The translations under genes were made by a program, and so were the position numbers. The notes under the pieces were generated by a model. It did no database searches and was not told the origin of the DNA. It was given only the letters and a program-made list of their open reading frames with translations. This document shows, piece after piece, positions 44,007 to 51,482 of a stretch of 64,000 bases of DNA. Source of the DNA: Bacteroidales bacterium (GTDB lineage Bacteria; Bacteroidota; Bacteroidia; Bacteroidales; Paludibacteraceae); assembly GCA_015061115.1 (NCBI GenBank), contig SUXE01000011.1, forward strand, positions 89,921-153,920. The letters run 5' to 3'. Each line of letters opens with the position of its first letter. The first letter of the stretch is position 1.

Positions 44007-44812
44007 TGGATATGTCGACGTTAATTACCGCATCTGAACTTTGTATCGGTTATCATAACAAAGGAGAACACTTGCAGATTCACCAGCATCTTAATTTTTC
44101 ATTGCGACGTGGTGAATTGATAAGCCTGTGTGGACCTAATGGAGTGGGCAAGTCGACGTTGCTGCGCACTATAGCCAACCTTCAGTCACCGTTAAGTGGG
44201 GAGATAGAGGTGTTGGGCAGACAGATGGTTTCCTATTCGGAGAAGGAGTTGTCCAGGATAATAGCTGTCGTGTTGACCGACCGTGCCAATATAGGAGGAC
44301 TGAGTGTGGAAGAGGTTGTGGCGTTGGGCAGACAACCGTATACAGGATTCTTTGGCAGGCTCTCAAGAGAAGACAAATCACTTGTGAAATCTGCAATCCA
44401 ATCAGTAGGAATGGCAGACAAGACAAACAGATATATGGCTGAATTGTCGGATGGAGAAAGGCAGAAGGTGATGATCGCCAAATCGTTGGTGCAGGAATGT
44501 CCCCTCGTCATCCTTGATGAACCGACCGCTTTCCTTGATGTGGCGAGCAGAATTGAGATCTCACAATTGCTTCACGATATCGCCCATACCCAGAATAAGA
44601 CAGTTTTACTTTCCACTCACGACATTGAGCAGGCCTTGCAACTCTCCGACCAACTTTGGCTGTTGACGAAGGATGGACTTCAAACAGGCTCACCTGAAGA
44701 TCTGGTTGCCAATCATAAGATTGACACGTTGTTTGAAGGCAGAAACGTCGTCTTTGATGAAAAAACGTGGACGTTCAGAAGCAAGACTAGAATTTCGTCA
44801 TGCACCACATAA
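44006..44812 (+). CDS. btuD: Cobalamin ABC transporter ATPase BtuD
   Basis: This 268-residue ABC ATPase has Walker A CGPNGVGKSTLLRTI, a Q-loop region, the signature LSDGERQKVMIAKSL (a Gly-to-Asp variant of LSGGQ), Walker B PLVILDEPTAFLD and the switch His in LLSTHDIEQAL. It powers BtuC. Overlap by one base with btuC supports their pairing. The 3' end overlaps a convergent small membrane-protein gene by about 26 bases. This is the last gene of the B12 operon. Confidence 0.92.
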   Translation: MDMSTLITASELCIGYHNKGEHLQIHQHLNFSLRRGELISLCGPNGVGKSTLLRTIANLQSPLSGEIEVLGRQMVSYSEKELSRIIAVVLTDRANIGGLSVEEVVALGRQPYTGFFGRLSREDKSLVKSAIQSVGMADKTNRYMAELSDGERQKVMIAKSLVQECPLVILDEPTAFLDVASRIEISQLLHDIAHTQNKTVLLSTHDIEQALQLSDQLWLLTKDGLQTGSPEDLVANHKIDTLFEGRNVVFDEKTWTFRSKTRISSCTT

Positions 44813-45191
44813 GAGTCCCTATGCTGTATAGAGAAAATCCTACCGCAGTGATTAAAATCAAGGATAAAAGATAATACAGATTTTTATTCTTGATCTGCAA
44901 TATCTCTTTTGCTATCATCCATATATAGCTTCCTATAGCTAATGGAAAACATAAGAAATAGCATATTGAAGAATATAATAAGAAAAAATCTTTGTCTATT
45001 CTATGGATAACGCCCGTCATCAAACATAGCAAGACACTCACAAGATTCCATATCAAAACGATCTTGACTAATTTGCAAAGCTTTTGTTTGTCTCCTTTTG
45101 TTTCTGAACTTTCAATCAGATTGTAATGCCAGATGCAAAGAAGTACAATTATACATAATAATGATATTATCAATCCACTCAATAAAAACAT
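44787..45191 (-). CDS. Small four-helix membrane protein of unknown function
   Basis: This 134-residue protein has four clear hydrophobic segments (about 2-22, 44-64, 72-95 and 105-128) joined by short charged loops, one of them lysine-rich (ETKGDKQKLCKLVK). I recognise no family. The transmembrane pattern is too regular for chance, so I treat it as a gene, though the 3' end overlaps btuD. No firm promoter was found upstream. Confidence 0.58.
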   Translation of the reverse strand: MFLLSGLIISLLCIIVLLCIWHYNLIESSETKGDKQKLCKLVKIVLIWNLVSVLLCLMTGVIHRIDKDFFLLYSSICYFLCFPLAIGSYIWMIAKEILQIKNKNLYYLLSLILITAVGFSLYSIGTLMWCMTKF

Positions 45192-45387
45192 AGACGTGCG
45201 AATTTTTATGATTTTACATTATATGATTTGGTAAAAATAAGGAAGGAAAGGACTAGTAGCAAATTTTTTGTCGTTTTTGTTAGTTCTATCTTTTATCCTA
45301 TTCCTCTTAGTCTGTTAAAAATGTATTCTTCAAAAAGACGGTGATAACAGAGGTTGGATATGAGTATTTGAACTGATTGATTGAGCC

Positions 45388-45470
45388 AATTCGCTCATTT
45401 TTTTGTGAAAATCTCACATAATTCACTCATTTTTTTGTAGAAAGTTGAAATAATTCGCTCATTTTTTTGT
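45388..45470 (+). repeat. Three direct repeats with exact 32-bp period
   Basis: AATTCGCTCATTTTTTTGT occurs at 45388-45406 and 45452-45470, and with one change (AATTCACTCATTTTTTTGT) at 45420-45438. Spacers are 13 bp. A TAGTTTTG promoter-like element follows at 45470-45477. The layout resembles operator or iteron sites on one face of the helix (32 bp is about three turns). Confidence 0.75.
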
Positions 45471-45502
45471 AGTTTTGCTTGTGTTAAAAACTGATAATTA
45501 GA

Positions 45503-45761
45503 TAATTAACGTGAGTTCGATGAATTGTAATCTGCTGATCATATTCCACTTTCTGATTGGATTCTCATCTCTTTTTCTCATATAAAAGCGTAGCTTTTCT
45601 CTGTAAACTTTAATTCTCTGTGGTTTTATTAATTTTTTTGTGCTCGCCTACGGCTCGCACGAGGGGAAGGGTTAGGGCGTTCCGCCCTTAACAATCCTCG
45701 TTTATGACACTTCAACTGTCATTTTCTCCTATTTTTAAATTCGTCGAATTCACGTTAATTA
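45503..45761. mobile_element. MITE-like element with 24-bp terminal inverted repeats, carrying an R1 copy
   Basis: Left end 45503-45526 and right end 45738-45761 are inverted repeats with 22 of 24 matches (core TAATTAACGTGA / TCACGTTAATTA, inner TTCGAYGAATT). The 259-bp unit encloses R1 copy b and no gene. TAATTA at the tips is itself palindromic, so a target duplication cannot be told apart from the ends. Its parent transposase is not in this window. Confidence 0.6.
45561..45699 (-). repeat. Dispersed structured repeat R1, copy b (full length)
   Basis: Read on the minus strand: GAGGATTGTTAAG, hairpin GGGCGGAACGCCC, hairpin GTGCGAGCCGTAGGCGAGCA, an ACCACAGAGAATT block, GTTTACAGAGAAA, hairpin AAAGCTACGCTTT and GAGAATC. 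It is 139 bp, the same length as copy a, and carries the most perfect hairpins of all copies. Confidence 0.82.
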
Positions 45762-45847
45762 AGTAGAAAAATTAAAGGGGCTGATTGAAACTAACTCAAT
45801 GTCTTTTGTTGTCGCTCTCATTAACGAACTTGCGATATAGGTATGGT

Positions 45848-45893
45848 CAAGGATCAAAACCATAGAAATATGGGTTCTTTGCAATCCTCATTT
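45848..45893 (-). repeat. R1-like head, subfamily with CCCATATTT
   Basis: Minus strand: GAGGATTG, then AAGAACCCATATTTCTATGG and TTTTGA. It shares this form with copy e (51362-51438: AAGAGCCCATATTTAATGG then TTTGACC), which defines a sub-variant of R1 with an AT-rich hairpin. Confidence 0.55.
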
Positions 45894-45904
45894 TTACACC
45901 AATT

Positions 45905-46095
45905 TTAATAAGATGATGTATCAACATTCAAATTATGAATGTTTGAAATATAACCTCTGAACGAGGTAAAGGTGAAAATCCGTCTATATATTTGGCTACC
46001 AATATGTAATGCCTGACGGCATAGTGAGGGACTAGATGATGTTTTTGTTATCCAGCATAAAATGCCTATCGGCGTAATAGAAAATCCAAACATAG
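45905..46095. repeat. Block of small inverted repeats (REP-like)
   Basis: It contains CCTCTGAACGAGG, AATGCCTGACGGCATA and AATGCCTATCGGCGTAAT within AT-rich sequence. A leftward frame of 62 codons here translates the repeats and is not a gene. This pattern of paired GC-rich palindromes is common in Bacteroidales spacers. Confidence 0.55.
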
Positions 46096-46117
46096 GTAAG
46101 ATTCATCTGATAAAAAT

Positions 46118-46172
46118 AGCCGTTTCAAAGACTTGTCTGCTGAATTCAAGTTTTGAAACGGCTGATTTTTTA
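46118..46172. terminator. Terminator after the acyl-CoA synthetase
   Basis: Twelve-bp stem AGCCGTTTCAAA (46118-46129) / TTTGAAACGGCT (46152-46163), with a TTTTTT run on the plus side and ATTTTTATC on the minus side. Confidence 0.82.
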
Positions 46173-46221
46173 TCAAAAGAGCCAAATTGTTAGTGAATTT
46201 TGAATTTTCACATTTTGCTCC

Positions 46222-46256
46222 TTCATTCTTAATTCTTCACTTTTAATTCTTAATTA
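46222..46256 (-). repeat. R3 repeat at a stop codon, copy b
   Basis: Minus strand: right at the stop of the acyl-CoA synthetase gene, TTAATTAAGAATTAAAAGTG continues into AAGAATTAAGAATGAAG, matching copy a at 3703-3733. Confidence 0.65.
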
Positions 46257-48059
46257 ATAAGAATACATGTATTCGATTTCTTTGTTGTAATGCTCGTTGA
46301 TCACTTTGCGTTTCAACTTTAGTGTAAGAGTCAACTCACCATTGTCGGAAGAGAACGGTTTAGACAAAAGTTTGAATCGTTTGATCTGCTCGTATTTAGC
46401 CAAACCTTCCTGTAAATTTGCGATTCTTCCTTCTATCAACGACGTGATCTTTGGATTGCTTAACAGATCATCCATATCTTTGTATTCTATCTTCATCTGC
46501 TCTGCGTACTCTTTTACCGCACCATAATCAGGTACGATAAGAGCTGTGACAAATTTACGAAGATCTCCAATTACAGCTACCTGATCAATATATTTGTCCG
46601 TCACAAGCAGATTCTCGATTTGCTGTGGAGCGATATACTTTCCGTTTGATGTCTTGAACAGATCTTTGATACGATCTGTGATATAGAGAATGCCGTTTTC
46701 TAACTTTCCTGCGTCTCCAGTGTGGAACCATCCGTCTGTGAATGCGGTTGCGTTGATCTCTGGTTTGTTGTAGTATCCAGGAGTTATAAGATTACCCTTA
46801 AGAAGAATCTCGTCGTTCTCTCCAATTTTCACCTCACACTCTGGCATCACCTCTCCCACAGATTTCAAATCGTGGTATTTGTGGGCAGGGTGGAAACAAG
46901 ACACTGTAGCTGTACTTTCTGTAAGTCCGTATCCCACAACCATGTCAAAGCCAAGGCTCATTAGAAACTCGCATACTGATTCAGAAAGCTGTGAGCCCGC
47001 GCATGGGAAATACATTGAGTTTTCCAAACCGATTTTTTTCTTTACAGTATTGAAAAGAGTTTTCTTGAAAATCTTGTATTGAAGTTCTGTGAAGAATGGG
47101 GCCGACTTGCTGTATCTTACATAGTCGAGATTTCTTTTTTTGCCGACTGCGATTGCGTGATACATCAGTTTTTTCAGCAATCCGGGCATCTTTTCGATTG
47201 TCTCGTGCACACCTGCGTAAACCTTCTCCCAGAAACGAGGCACCGCGCACATCATGTTAGGACGAGTCTCCTTGATGGATTGAAGGATCTCTTTAGGATT
47301 CTTGTTGACGAAGATCATAGCACCTCTGTACATACATAGATAATCCCATGCACGTTCGAAGATGTGGCTGGCAGGAAGGAACATCATAGATGTTCTTGTC
47401 TCGTCGCAACAAGGCATCACTTTCTCATGGATTCTCATCTGGTGAGTGAGGTTGTATTGCATAATCATCACACCCTTTGGTTCTCCTGATGTTCCGGAAG
47501 TGTAGATGAGTGTGGCAAGGTCGTCCTGGCTCAATTCGCTCTGACGCTTTTCCAACTCTGCGTTCTGCTCATCTCCGTCGCCATACTTTAAGAAATCGCT
47601 GAAAGCCATTGATGTGTCTATTCCGTTAAGATTGATCTTTGGATCGACGGTAATGACCTTTTTCAACACATCTGTCTGGTGTAGCACCTTGATTGTCTGA
47701 TCATACTGGTATTGCTCACCTACAAATATCATCGCACATTGTGCATCATCTACGATATATTTTACTTGTTCTGATGATGATGTTGCGTATAGAGGCACTG
47801 CGACGGCTCTGATTGCCTGAAGCGCTAAGTCTACTATGATTGTTTCGTGGCTGTTCTGGGAATAGATAGCCACTTTGTCCTGTTCCTTTATTCCGATAGA
47901 AAGAAAAGCTTTAGCGGCTCTCCTTACACTTGCTGCTACCTGATTCCAAGTTAAAGGTTTCCAAACACCCTCCTCGTCGTCTCGGTATTTTAATGCGGTC
48001 TTGTCTCCGAATCTTTTTGCGTTGTCGAATGCAAGTCTTCCGATATGAAATGAATTCAT
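46254..48059 (-). CDS. Long-chain acyl-CoA synthetase (AMP-forming)
   Basis: This 601-residue member of the ANL superfamily activates a fatty acid with ATP to acyl-AMP and then to acyl-CoA. Motifs are the P-loop YTSGTSGEPKGVMIM, DMVVGYGLTESTATVS, WFHTGDAGKLENGILYITDR and the C-terminal KTSNGKYIAPQQIENLL. It lacks a signal and should be cytosolic or membrane-associated. It stands alone with its own promoter (48082-48113). Relation to the fatty-acid genes upstream (fabF, acpP) is by location. The chain-length preference cannot be read. Confidence 0.92.
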   Translation of the reverse strand: MNSFHIGRLAFDNAKRFGDKTALKYRDDEEGVWKPLTWNQVAASVRRAAKAFLSIGIKEQDKVAIYSQNSHETIIVDLALQAIRAVAVPLYATSSSEQVKYIVDDAQCAMIFVGEQYQYDQTIKVLHQTDVLKKVITVDPKINLNGIDTSMAFSDFLKYGDGDEQNAELEKRQSELSQDDLATLIYTSGTSGEPKGVMIMQYNLTHQMRIHEKVMPCCDETRTSMMFLPASHIFERAWDYLCMYRGAMIFVNKNPKEILQSIKETRPNMMCAVPRFWEKVYAGVHETIEKMPGLLKKLMYHAIAVGKKRNLDYVRYSKSAPFFTELQYKIFKKTLFNTVKKKIGLENSMYFPCAGSQLSESVCEFLMSLGFDMVVGYGLTESTATVSCFHPAHKYHDLKSVGEVMPECEVKIGENDEILLKGNLITPGYYNKPEINATAFTDGWFHTGDAGKLENGILYITDRIKDLFKTSNGKYIAPQQIENLLVTDKYIDQVAVIGDLRKFVTALIVPDYGAVKEYAEQMKIEYKDMDDLLSNPKITSLIEGRIANLQEGLAKYEQIKRFKLLSKPFSSDNGELTLTLKLKRKVINEHYNKEIEYMYSY

Positions 48060-48081
48060 GCCCTTTTGTTTAAATTTGGGG

Positions 48082-48113
48082 CAAAAATATCTTAAAAAAT
48101 GTTAAAAGACAAA
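48082..48113 (-). promoter_or_regulatory. Promoter of the acyl-CoA synthetase
   Basis: Minus-strand TATTTTTG (48089 to 48082) and TTTG (48113-48110), spacing 20, 23 bases before the ATG. Confidence 0.7.
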
Positions 48114-48146
48114 TTTTGAATAATTAAAATTGAAACTATAGGCCAT

Positions 48147-48980
48147 TTATTGTCCTATTTGACTGTTTATCGAGCTCTTTTTGGGGCATTCGTAGTGTTT
48201 TTTGACAAAATTGATGGCTGCTTTTGCTGCCTTTTGTTGCGACTCTTTTTTTGAATATCCGTTACCGTTAGCCACAACATTGCCGTCTATTTTCACCACA
48301 CATTTGAAGATATGGTTGTTTTCTGCATCAACCACGTCGTCGATGATCTCAAAATCGACGCTGATTTTCCTTTTTTGCGACCATTCAAGAAGTTGGCTTT
48401 TGAAATTTTCTGTGGCTTTCTCCAGTTTCTTGACGCTGATGTATTTGGCAAAAATCACGTCGTAAACAAATTTTTTACACTGCTCATAACCCTTGTCGAG
48501 ATAGATGGCTCCGATCAAAGCCTCGAATGCGTTGCCATAAACATTAAGGTTGTGGGATGTGGTGTGGATAGGCAGATTCACAAGTTTGTCCAATCCTATT
48601 TCTTTTGCCACGACGTTTAGTGTCTCTCTCTTCACAATTTTAGATCGGAGGTTTGTGAGATAACCTTCATCGCGTGTCTTGTAGTTGTTGTAGAGGAAGT
48701 CTGCCACCACAGAACTCAGCACGGCATCTCCCAGAAACTCAAGTCTTTCGTTGTTGCCTTTACCGTGGGAAGCCAGTTTGTGTCGTAAAGCCAACTGGTA
48801 GTGGCTTATATTGGTTGGACTGAATCCAAGCATTGCTTTTAACTCGGCAAACTCAGGACTCTGATCCTCTTCTTGTTCTGTCTTTTTAGTTGATTCTGTG
48901 TTTGGTTCTGTCTGAAAATCTTCAATTTCTATTGCAGGAAGGAATTTGCTTATGAACCTTTGCAACATGTTACTCTGCAT
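48147..48980 (-). CDS. rnc: Ribonuclease III
   Basis: RNase III (277 residues) cuts double-stranded RNA, including rRNA precursors. The catalytic signature NNERLEFLGDAVLSS is at about 77-90 (Glu81 and Asp85 among metal ligands), with FEALIGAIYLDKG further on and a C-terminal dsRNA-binding domain (about 195-265, ending QQKAAKAAINFVKKH). An N-terminal extension of about 45 residues rich in Glu/Thr precedes the catalytic domain. The start overlaps the fabF stop by 11 bases, so it is third in acpP-fabF-rnc. Confidence 0.95.
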   Translation of the reverse strand: MQSNMLQRFISKFLPAIEIEDFQTEPNTESTKKTEQEEDQSPEFAELKAMLGFSPTNISHYQLALRHKLASHGKGNNERLEFLGDAVLSSVVADFLYNNYKTRDEGYLTNLRSKIVKRETLNVVAKEIGLDKLVNLPIHTTSHNLNVYGNAFEALIGAIYLDKGYEQCKKFVYDVIFAKYISVKKLEKATENFKSQLLEWSQKRKISVDFEIIDDVVDAENNHIFKCVVKIDGNVVANGNGYSKKESQQKAAKAAINFVKKHYECPKKSSINSQIGQ

Positions 48981-50232
48981 ATCTCTTAAATACTAAACAA
49001 GCATTCTGTCCACCGAATCCGAATGAGTTTGACAACACCACGTCTACTTTTCTGTTTTGTGGAGTGTTAAACGTAAAATTCATCTTATAGTCGATTTTAG
49101 GGTCGACATCATCTTCACGATGATTGATTGTCGGCGGAACTACATTATTTTCTATCGCTTTGACACAGATGACTGCTTCCATAGCACCAGCGGCGCCAAG
49201 CAAGTGTCCTGTCATTGTTTTTGTGGAACTGATATTTAGATTGTATGCATGGTCACCAAATACCTTTTGAATGGCGATTATCTCAGAAAGGTCGCCTAAA
49301 GGAGTGGATGTTCCGTGTGCGTTTATATAATCTACGTCAGAAAGTTTGATGTTTGCTTCTGCTATCGCATTCTGCATTGCAAGTGTCGCACCATCACCTG
49401 TAGGGTGGGTCGCAGTAAGGTGGTATGCGTCGGAAGATGCGCCAAAACCGATGATCTCGGCGTAGATCTTAGCTCCACGTTTTTTCGCATGTTCTAGGTC
49501 TTCAAGCAACAAGCAACCAGAGCCTTCACCCATCACAAAGCCGTCACGTGAACCACTGAATGCTCTTGATGCGGTTTTGTACTCATCATTGTTAGTGGAA
49601 AGTGCTCGCATAACACTGAATCCACCCATTGAACCAGCGGTGATTGCCGCTTCAGTTCCACCAGCCACCATTGCGTTTGCTTTGCCAAGGCGGATCATAT
49701 CGCAGGCTACTCCGATAGCGTGTGCACTGGAAGCACAAGCGGAAACAATGCCGAAGTTTGGACCTCTGAATCCAAATTCTATGGAAATATTGCCTGCCGC
49801 TATATTTCCAAGCATTTTAGGAACGAAGTATGGGTTGAATCTAGGAACCTTATCTTCGCTGGCGTAAAAATTACCGATTTCCTCCTCAAAGGTAGTCAGA
49901 CCTCCGATTCCAGAAGAGACAAGGACGCCAATCCTGTCTTTGTCGACTGAATTCAAATCCAAACCTGAATCCGCTATACACTCACGGGCAGCGATTCTTG
50001 CGAACTGCACCGAAGGGTCGAGTTTGCGGATCTCTTTCTTTTCGAAGTGGTCGGCTGGATTGAAATTCTTCACCTCACAGGCAAAATGAACTTTATGTTT
50101 TGAGTGGTCAAAATGTGAAATGGGTCCAGCACCACTCACCCCAGCAAGCAAATTCTGCCACATTTCTGCTACAGTATTGCCAATTGGTGTGACTGATCCT
50201 AGACCCGTAACGACAACTCTCTTAAAACTCAT
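48970..50232 (-). CDS. fabF: 3-oxoacyl-[acyl-carrier-protein] synthase II
   Basis: FabF (420 residues) condenses malonyl-ACP with acyl-ACP in fatty-acid elongation. The catalytic Cys166 is in IVSACASSAHAIG, and the two catalytic His are in NAHGTSTPLGD and TMTGHLLGAAG. The ending SNSFGFGGQNACLVFKR is typical. It lies 24 bases after acpP, its substrate carrier, and overlaps rnc. Confidence 0.96.
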   Translation of the reverse strand: MSFKRVVVTGLGSVTPIGNTVAEMWQNLLAGVSGAGPISHFDHSKHKVHFACEVKNFNPADHFEKKEIRKLDPSVQFARIAARECIADSGLDLNSVDKDRIGVLVSSGIGGLTTFEEEIGNFYASEDKVPRFNPYFVPKMLGNIAAGNISIEFGFRGPNFGIVSACASSAHAIGVACDMIRLGKANAMVAGGTEAAITAGSMGGFSVMRALSTNNDEYKTASRAFSGSRDGFVMGEGSGCLLLEDLEHAKKRGAKIYAEIIGFGASSDAYHLTATHPTGDGATLAMQNAIAEANIKLSDVDYINAHGTSTPLGDLSEIIAIQKVFGDHAYNLNISSTKTMTGHLLGAAGAMEAVICVKAIENNVVPPTINHREDDVDPKIDYKMNFTFNTPQNRKVDVVLSNSFGFGGQNACLVFKRYAE

Positions 50233-50256
50233 TTGTCTTTTAGAGATGTTTTTTTC

Positions 50257-50499
50257 TTACTTTGCGTTTGCTGTCAAGAAGTCGATTGCCTCACCTACAG
50301 TAGTGATGCTCTCTGCCTTGTCCTCAGGGATCTCAGTACCGAAAGCTTTCTCGAACTCCATGATCAACTCTACAGTGTCAAGAGAATCAGCTCCCAAATC
50401 GTTTGTGAAGCTTGCCTCACGAGTTACCTCTGACTCCTCAACACCCAACTTCTCAACGATGATAGCCTTTACTTTTTCTTCAACTTCAGCTGTTGACAT
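50257..50499 (-). CDS. acpP: Acyl carrier protein
   Basis: AcpP (80 residues) is the acidic carrier of growing fatty acids. The phosphopantetheine attachment site is Ser39 in [17 protein letters not shown], next to the conserved DSL. It heads the acpP-fabF-rnc operon and diverges from purN. The 150-base spacer to purN should hold both promoters; only the purN one is clear. Confidence 0.97.
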   Translation of the reverse strand: MSTAEVEEKVKAIIVEKLGVEESEVTREASFTNDLGADSLDTVELIMEFEKAFGTEIPEDKAESITTVGEAIDFLTANAK

Positions 50500-50594
50500 A
50501 ACCTTAAAAATTTAGTTAACGAATAAAATTTTATTTTTTTCGAATGCAAAGGAATAAAAAATTAGTGACTTTTATGTGTTTTCCACCATGTTTT

Positions 50595-50627
50595 TTTGAT
50601 TTTAGATGCAAAAAAGTGTTATTTTTG
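50595..50627 (+). promoter_or_regulatory. Promoter of purN
   Basis: TTTG (50595-50598) and TATTTTTG (50620-50627), spacing 21, 22 bases before the ATG. Confidence 0.6.
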
Positions 50628-50648
50628 CACCCAACATATTTAATATAG

Positions 50649-51212
50649 ATGAAAAATATAGCGATTTTAGCATCTGGATCAGGTTCCAATGCTGAAAATA
50701 TTGTGAATTACTTCAAGAACAGAGAGGATATTTCTTTTAAGATATATTCCAACAAGAAGGATGCCTTTGTTTTGGAGAGAGCCAAGCGTTTGGGTGTTCC
50801 GTGTGAAAGTTTTTTGAAGAGTGAGTTGGAAGACGGTACTTTATTGAGTAAACTGATTTCTGAAAAGGTTGATTTTGTGGTGTTGGCAGGATTCTTGTTG
50901 AAGATTCCAGATGCGATGTTGTCTGTATTTCCTGACAGAATTGTAAATATTCACCCATCTTTGCTTCCAAAATATGGTGGTAAGGGTATGTATGGAATGA
51001 AGGTCCATGAGGCTGTTGTAGCTGCTGGAGAGAAAGAATCTGGTATCACAATCCATATAATCGACGATCATTATGATGAGGGTAGTGTGGTGTTCCAGGC
51101 TAAAGTTCCTGTTCTCCCTACTGATTCTCCTGATGATGTCGCTCACAAGGTTCATGAGTTGGAATACAAGTATTTCCCTCAGGTGATTGATGAGATGATC
51201 TCAAAATTGTAA
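50649..51212 (+). CDS. purN: Phosphoribosylglycinamide formyltransferase
   Basis: PurN (187 residues) adds a formyl group from 10-formyl-THF to GAR in purine synthesis. Motifs are the N-terminal IAILASGSGSNAENIV, the core VVLAGFLLKIP and the catalytic region IVNIHPSLLPKYGGKGMYG (Asn/His). The closing metal-free GITIHIIDDHYDEGSVVFQ holds the catalytic Asp. The gene is monocistronic with a strong terminator. Confidence 0.95.
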   Translation: MKNIAILASGSGSNAENIVNYFKNREDISFKIYSNKKDAFVLERAKRLGVPCESFLKSELEDGTLLSKLISEKVDFVVLAGFLLKIPDAMLSVFPDRIVNIHPSLLPKYGGKGMYGMKVHEAVVAAGEKESGITIHIIDDHYDEGSVVFQAKVPVLPTDSPDDVAHKVHELEYKYFPQVIDEMISKL

Positions 51213-51234
51213 TTGAATTTCAATATGATAAAAC

Positions 51235-51264
51235 AAAAAAAGACGCATTCCTGCGTCTTTTTTT
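51235..51264 (+). terminator. Terminator after purN
   Basis: Thirteen-bp stem AAAAAAAGACGCA / TGCGTCTTTTTTT with a four-base loop, symmetrical A/T runs. Confidence 0.9.
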
Positions 51265-51361
51265 GTTTATGTCAATATTCAATCATCATCTTCTACCCTC
51301 AACCTAAACAGATGGTTTCGAGTTTTATTCTCTATTTCACAGAATAACGGAACAATTTTTT

Positions 51362-51438
51362 AGTTGCTCGTTCTACGGACTCGCGGATTTGGGGCGTTAG
51401 GGTCAAATTCCATTAAATATGGGCTCTTAACAATCCTC
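51362..51438 (-). repeat. Dispersed repeat R1, copy e (degenerate 5' half)
   Basis: Minus strand: GAGGATTGTTAAGAGCCC, ATATTTAATGG, TTTGACCCTAACGCCCC, then CGCGAGTCCGTAGAACGAGC. The head, the CCCC block and the CGAG-GTAG-CGAGC hairpin are in R1 order, but the third part is missing. The rest of the 51213-51482 spacer shows a terminator and T/C-rich sequence with no gene. Confidence 0.6.
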
Positions 51439-51482
51439 AACCTTCCACCCTCAATCATCAATCATCAACCCTCCACCATCAA

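Larger units (their letters stand above)
45192..46253. other. 1.06-kb gene-free, repeat-packed region
   Basis: No believable gene is present. In order it holds AT-rich sequence (45192-45387), three 19-bp direct repeats with 32-bp period (45388-45470), a MITE-like unit with 24-bp inverted ends (45503-45761) around a full R1 copy, a flanking stretch with a short leftward frame ending IELVSISPFNFST (about 45762-45830), an R1-like head (45848-45893), a block of small inverted repeats (45905-46095), a terminator (46118-46172) and an R3 repeat (46222-46256). Confidence 0.7.

Noticed and set aside
45388..45470. Possible CRISPR array
   Set aside because: Only three repeats of 19 AT-rich bases with 13-bp spacers that are low-complexity, and no cas genes in the window.
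45762..45830. Possible transposase C-terminal remnant (…IELVSISPFNFST) beside the right end of the MITE-like unit
   Set aside because: Only 19 codons and no recognisable transposase motif; kept as unexplained sequence, not called a pseudogene.
45905..46093. 62-codon leftward frame in the repeat-packed region
   Set aside because: It translates small inverted repeats and has no start signal or domain.
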